17,137 bases of DNA from Planctomycetota bacterium (GTDB lineage: Bacteria; Planctomycetota; Phycisphaerae; Tepidisphaerales; Tepidisphaeraceae). Shown piece after piece: positions 14,026 to 17,137 of this stretch (position 1 is the first letter of the stretch; every line of letters begins with the position of its first letter). The position numbers and the translations under genes were made by a program. The DNA lies in the NCBI GenBank assembly GCA_029777755.1, contig JAKORQ010000045.1:1-17137 (forward strand). Reading direction: 5' to 3'. The notes under the pieces are model-generated. The model worked only from the letters and a program-made list of their open reading frames with translations. It did no database searches and had not been told where the DNA came from.

Positions 14026-14061
14026 CACTTCCACGCAAAGTGGAGTGGGCGGTCCTCCGCC
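14026..14061 (+). terminator. Tandem hairpins at the end of the 249-aa gene
   Basis: Directly after the stop codon (14021-14023), CACTTCCAC pairs with GTGGAGTG (14026-14034 with 14040-14047, one bulge), followed at once by GGCGG-TCCT-CCGCC (14048-14061). An alternative stem TCCTCC/GGAGGA (14053-14058 with 14066-14071) overlaps the second. There is no T-run, so these may stabilise the mRNA 3' end or assist factor-dependent termination. Confidence 0.4.
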
Positions 14062-14149
14062 AGCGGGAGGAAAGGTTATCCTCGGCGCACATGCGCGATC
14101 AGAGCCATTGACAATAACGGTGGCGCAGACGCCGACCGGCGGATTATCC

Positions 14150-15310
14150 CTACTGTCGCGGGACAAACACTGCGCACACGGCCGCGGGAATCTTTAGCTG
14201 CTTGCCCGTCGGGCTGAGATCGCCATCTGCTCCGATCTTCAGCAGTACCAGGTTGTTACCCTGCTGGTTGCCGATGACCATCCAGCGTCCGGTCGGGTCG
14301 ATCTCAAAGTGGCGTGGCCCGGATCCCTCAGTGCTCTGGTGGCCGGCGAGAGTCAGCAGGCCCGAGTCAGGATCGCGGCGGTACACGACGATGCTGTCGT
14401 GCCCGCGGTTTGACACATACAGGCTCGTTCCACTGGGGTGCAGGGCGATCTCCGCAACAAGATTCCTGCCGGCAAAGTCCTGCGGCAGCGTATTGATGGT
14501 CTGCAGGTGGGTGAACTCCGGCTTGGAGGCGTCCCAGCGATAGACATCGACAGTGTTACCCAGCTCGTTGGCCACGTAGACGAACTTGCCGTCGGGGGTG
14601 GAGGTCAGATGGCGCGGGCCGGCGCCCGGTGTGGCTTTCGCCACGGCGGCCGGGGTGGTGGAAAGGGTGCCATCCGCAGTGTTCATCTGATAGGCGCTGA
14701 CGCTGTCATTGCCGAGATCCACGGCCAGTGCATACCTTTGGCTGGGATCGGGATATATGCCATGGGCATGCGGGCCATTCTGCCGGCCCTCGAAGGCCTT
14801 GGCGCCGCCGGTGTGCTGGATGGTGGTGCCGGGGCGGGTAACGGCGCCGTTTTCATCGATCGGCATGGATGCAAAGCTGCCGCTGCCATAGTTGGCGACC
14901 ATGAGCATCCGGCCGGCCGCGTCGACGGCCAGATGGCATGGGCCTTTACCTGATGAGGCGATATCCGAGAGCTGCTTGAGCATCCCGGTTTGCGCATCGA
15001 TTTCGTACGCAGTTACCTTGCCGCCTTCCGGGCCGTACATCTCATTGGCAGCGTAGAGATACTTGAACTGGGGATCGGTGCATAGGAAGGTCGGATTGGT
15101 AGTCTCGGCCGCCAGCCCGGCATGCTTCAGTTCTCCAGTCTCTGCGTCGAACTCAACGAGCTGGATACCCTTGCTCTCCTGGCCGGTGTAGGTGCCGACG
15201 TAGATCCAGTACTTGCCGGTGCGGGAGACCCGCTCATCACTGGTGGCGGCCCGGCACACTGAAACCAAACCGATCAAGGCAACGGCTGCAACGATGGACA
15301 GGTTTATCAA
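14150..15310 (-). CDS. Secreted lactonase, seven-bladed propeller (6-phosphogluconolactonase-like)
   Basis: The product matches the lactonase/YbhE family: WIYVGTYTG in the first blade, TNPTFLCTDPQFKYLYAANE, GKGPCHLAVDAAGRMLMVAN, then NGPHAHGIYPDP, GAGPRHLTSTPDGKFVYVAN, and GSGPRHFEIDPTGRWMVIGN near the C-terminus, covering all seven blades in 386 aa. The start is TTG at 15310, giving a signal peptide (INLSIVAAVALIGLVSVCRA), with GGAGAG upstream; no ATG gives a complete N-terminus. YbhE-type lactonases of the pentose phosphate pathway are cytosolic, so an exported member is more likely to act on sugar lactones outside the cytoplasm or to have another role. A stem-loop separates it from the transpeptidase gene. 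Confidence 0.88.
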   Translation of the reverse strand: MINLSIVAAVALIGLVSVCRAATSDERVSRTGKYWIYVGTYTGQESKGIQLVEFDAETGELKHAGLAAETTNPTFLCTDPQFKYLYAANEMYGPEGGKVTAYEIDAQTGMLKQLSDIASSGKGPCHLAVDAAGRMLMVANYGSGSFASMPIDENGAVTRPGTTIQHTGGAKAFEGRQNGPHAHGIYPDPSQRYALAVDLGNDSVSAYQMNTADGTLSTTPAAVAKATPGAGPRHLTSTPDGKFVYVANELGNTVDVYRWDASKPEFTHLQTINTLPQDFAGRNLVAEIALHPSGTSLYVSNRGHDSIVVYRRDPDSGLLTLAGHQSTEGSGPRHFEIDPTGRWMVIGNQQGNNLVLLKIGADGDLSPTGKQLKIPAAVCAVFVPRQ

Positions 15311-15360
15311 GACACTCTCCCGGTAACTGAATCTGAATATGCGTTACAGATATAGCAGAA

Positions 15361-15382
15361 CCCCCGGGAGTATACCCGGGGG
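15361..15382 (-). terminator. Stem-loop downstream of the transpeptidase gene
   Basis: CCCCCGGG (15361-15368) and CCCGGGGG (15375-15382) form a perfect 8-bp GC stem around AGTATA, 27 bp after the L,D-transpeptidase stop. On the minus strand it is followed by TTCTGC, a weak tail. It probably ends most transcription before the lactonase gene. Confidence 0.55.
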
Positions 15383-15409
15383 CGTGTGCATGTCATTCAA
15401 ATTGCCACC

Positions 15410-16549
15410 CTATGGCTTCACGACGACGGTGCTCTTACCCTCAACCAGCAGGTCGAAAACCAGCGCGACATCATCATGGAGCATGCGGATGCAGCCCAGC
15501 GAGGCCATCTTGCCAATGGTCTCCGGCTCGATGGTTCCGTGGATGCCGTAGGAGGTCTTGCCGACCGCTTCGCCCTCGATGCCGACAAGGCCGATCCAGA
15601 ACTCACCCAAGGGATTGGTCGGGTCATCCGGCTCGATCACTCCTTCGCCTCGCGGGCTGTAGTACTTTGGATTGGTCAGCTTCTTGCCCGGTTCCACCTG
15701 CCAGGTGCCAACGGGGGTGGAATCGTCCATACCCAGTCCTACCGGCAAGGTGCAGACGTAGACCGACCCCTCTCCGCCAGGGGCGCCAAGGTAGATGTCC
15801 ATCTTGAAGGCGCTCTTGGTCACCACGGCATGGAACGGGCCGTTGATCACCTTGATCGTCTGGCCGGCTCGGATGCGGCGCGGGTCGGGGATGTTATTGA
15901 TTCGCTGGATAAGCCCCGGCGTGATGGAGTAGCGGGGGGCGATTCTCTGGAGGATATCGCCGGGCTTGAGGACGTAGGAGTCCACCCACTTGTCAGCGGG
16001 CACGATACGTGGTGAGAAGACCAGTGTCTCGTTGATCTGCTCCTGGAGCTGCATCGCCAGCTTCAGTTCACTCTCAGGTAGCTGAGCCGATGCGATGGCG
16101 GGATTAAGCGCCTCGCGGGCGGCCACGAGATCGCCGCTGTTCATCAACTTCTGGGCCTCGGCCATCGCGGTGCCGGGGTCAAAATTAATCGGTAGGGCAG
16201 GGGCCGGCGCGGGGGTCTGCTCCTGCGCCTCAGCCACTACCGGCGGCACTTGCTCGGCCGGGGTTGGTGGCTCGGCGATCGCCGGCTGCTGCGGCTGTTC
16301 GGCCTGCGCCGGGGCTTCGACTGCTTGCTCGGCGATTGGCTGCACCTCAGGTTCGCTCACTGGCGATACGGGTTCGGCCGGAGTTTCTGCAGTGACATAA
16401 GCCGGATCAGCAGCGCTCACCGGCGGGGCATCCTGTGATTCAGATGAACCAACCAGGAAGTACCATCCTGCGCCGCCGGCGGCGATCAGCAACACCACCA
16501 GTGGAAGAACATACTTACTGCGTTTGCGTCGCCTGCGGAATGCGTCCAT
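15410..16549 (-). CDS. L,D-transpeptidase with LysM domain
   Basis: The enzyme should cross-link or remodel peptidoglycan, or anchor proteins to it. The 379-aa product (ATG 16549, GAGG five bases upstream; a TTG at 16594 is a weaker alternative) has a basic N-terminus and one TM anchor (13-33). A Pro/Ala/Glu/Gln linker follows (about 35-122), then a TPR-like helical pair (about 125-175), a LysM domain (about 191-236, SYVLKPGDILQRIAPRY) and a YkuD catalytic domain (about 240-378). The catalytic motif is present: His337 in GIHGT and Cys353 in SLGCIRM with Arg355. The anchored form with a long linker would let the catalytic domain reach the wall. It implies that this organism makes peptidoglycan. 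Confidence 0.94.
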   Translation of the reverse strand: MDAFRRRRKRSKYVLPLVVLLIAAGGAGWYFLVGSSESQDAPPVSAADPAYVTAETPAEPVSPVSEPEVQPIAEQAVEAPAQAEQPQQPAIAEPPTPAEQVPPVVAEAQEQTPAPAPALPINFDPGTAMAEAQKLMNSGDLVAAREALNPAIASAQLPESELKLAMQLQEQINETLVFSPRIVPADKWVDSYVLKPGDILQRIAPRYSITPGLIQRINNIPDPRRIRAGQTIKVINGPFHAVVTKSAFKMDIYLGAPGGEGSVYVCTLPVGLGMDDSTPVGTWQVEPGKKLTNPKYYSPRGEGVIEPDDPTNPLGEFWIGLVGIEGEAVGKTSYGIHGTIEPETIGKMASLGCIRMLHDDVALVFDLLVEGKSTVVVKP

Positions 16550-16639
16550 TTCTACCTCAGGGGCAAAAGTATCGGGTGAGCGCGGCTCACGCAAGATAAC
16601 CTTAGCGATCGGCAGATATATGCGTAATCTCCGGCACGG

Positions 16640-17137
16640 CTAGGGCTTAGAACTGTCAGGCGGATCATTCTGCCGCTTCTTTTTCTCCTCGGCCTGCCAT
16701 TTGGCCTTAAGTTCCTTCCATTTGGCCAGCCGCTGAGAGATCGTCCCCTCATAGCCCCGGTTCGTGGGATTGTAATATGTTTTCTCAACCCCCAAGTACT
16801 CCTGGGGAACATACCCCTCGGGATGGTCATGGGAGTACTGGTAGCCTTCGCCATGGCCAAGCCGCTGCGATCCTTTGTAGTGCGAGTCACGCAGATGCTT
16901 GGGAACGGGGATGGTTCTTCCTTCGCGGACATCCGACATGGCCGTCCATATTGCCATAGCTGAGGCATTGCTCTTGGGAGCGGTGGCCATGTAGATGGCG
17001 GCCTGTGAGAGTGTGAGCTGGCACTCGGGCATGCCTATCCGCTCGACGATCGAGTATGCCGACGCGGCCACTACCAGCGCCTGCGGATCGGCGTTGCCGA
17101 TATCTTCCGAAGCGAGGATGGCGATACGGCGCGCGAT
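16640..17137 (-). CDS. rarA: RarA/MgsA-type AAA+ ATPase (C-terminal part, runs off window)
   Basis: The reading frame is open to the window edge, and the visible 165 residues are the C-terminal half of the RarA (MgsA/WRNIP1) family, a clamp-loader-like ATPase that acts at stalled replication forks. The diagnostic stretch is RRIAILASEDIGNADPQALV, followed by LTLSQAAIYMATAPKSNAS, PVPKHLRDSHYKGSQRLGHG and NPTNRGYEGTISQRL. These are the tetramerisation and C-terminal domains; the Walker motifs are beyond the edge. The tail is Lys/Glu-rich. The transpeptidase begins 91 bp downstream on the same strand, and I see no terminator in between. Confidence 0.93.
   Translation of the reverse strand: MARRIAILASEDIGNADPQALVVAASAYSIVERIGMPECQLTLSQAAIYMATAPKSNASAMAIWTAMSDVREGRTIPVPKHLRDSHYKGSQRLGHGEGYQYSHDHPEGYVPQEYLGVEKTYYNPTNRGYEGTISQRLAKWKELKAKWQAEEKKKRQNDPPDSSKP

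Noticed and set aside
14108..14113. TTGACA on the plus strand between the 249-aa gene and the lactonase
   Set aside because: There is no -10 box at a suitable distance and no plus-strand gene follows it.
1..17137. Phage, insertion sequence, integron, toxin-antitoxin or CRISPR content
   Set aside because: No transposase, integrase, terminal inverted repeats, direct-repeat array or Cas-like gene was found on either strand.

Overview
The window is a GC-rich (roughly 60% by eye), gene-dense bacterial chromosome segment made of housekeeping, cell-envelope and transport genes. I see no phage, IS element, integron or CRISPR array. Gene content points to the Planctomycetota, perhaps a Phycisphaerae-like lineage: a secreted alpha/alpha-toroid (prenyltransferase/squalene-oxidase repeat) protein, a one-pass Hanks-type Ser/Thr kinase with an N-terminal MshEN-like segment, a secreted lactonase, and several small unrecognised envelope proteins. 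This placement is inference from family content; no rRNA or marker phylogeny is available here.

Layout. Positions 1-1204 hold small genes: the first ten codons of a metal-dependent hydrolase (TatD-like start), an 81-aa protein translated just ahead of it, acylphosphatase, a 41-aa lipoprotein convergent with it, and a two-TM membrane protein. A pair of hairpins follows, which end the minus-strand toroid gene (1333-2553); the Ser/Thr kinase (2631-3965) lies upstream of that gene. The 359-bp gap 3966-4324 holds the kinase upstream region and, on the plus strand, a promoter, a hairpin-rich segment of about 96 nt and a strong intrinsic terminator, all just before greA (4325-4795). tRNA-Thr(UGU) follows at 4879-4951.

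Positions 5038-8556 are a tightly coupled minus-strand operon: corrinoid/iron-type ABC importer (binding lipoprotein, FecCD permease, ATPase) followed by a Nif3-family protein, with two ATGA stop/start overlaps. Divergent from it is a coiled-coil one-TM protein (8626-9597), then a TolC-like outer-membrane lipoprotein and an HlyD-like adaptor (9786-13238), with no inner-membrane pump or ATPase beside them. An unrecognised 249-aa protein (13274-14023) follows under its own TATAAT box. The right end is minus strand: partial rarA, a LysM/YkuD L,D-transpeptidase, and a secreted seven-bladed lactonase.

The most interesting signals are the terminated leader RNA upstream of greA, promoters placed so close to start codons that the mRNAs should be leaderless or nearly so (869, 8556, 13274), the Nif3 gene coupled to a B12/iron importer, the pump-less TolC/HlyD pair, and an excess of the palindrome GCGATCGC.
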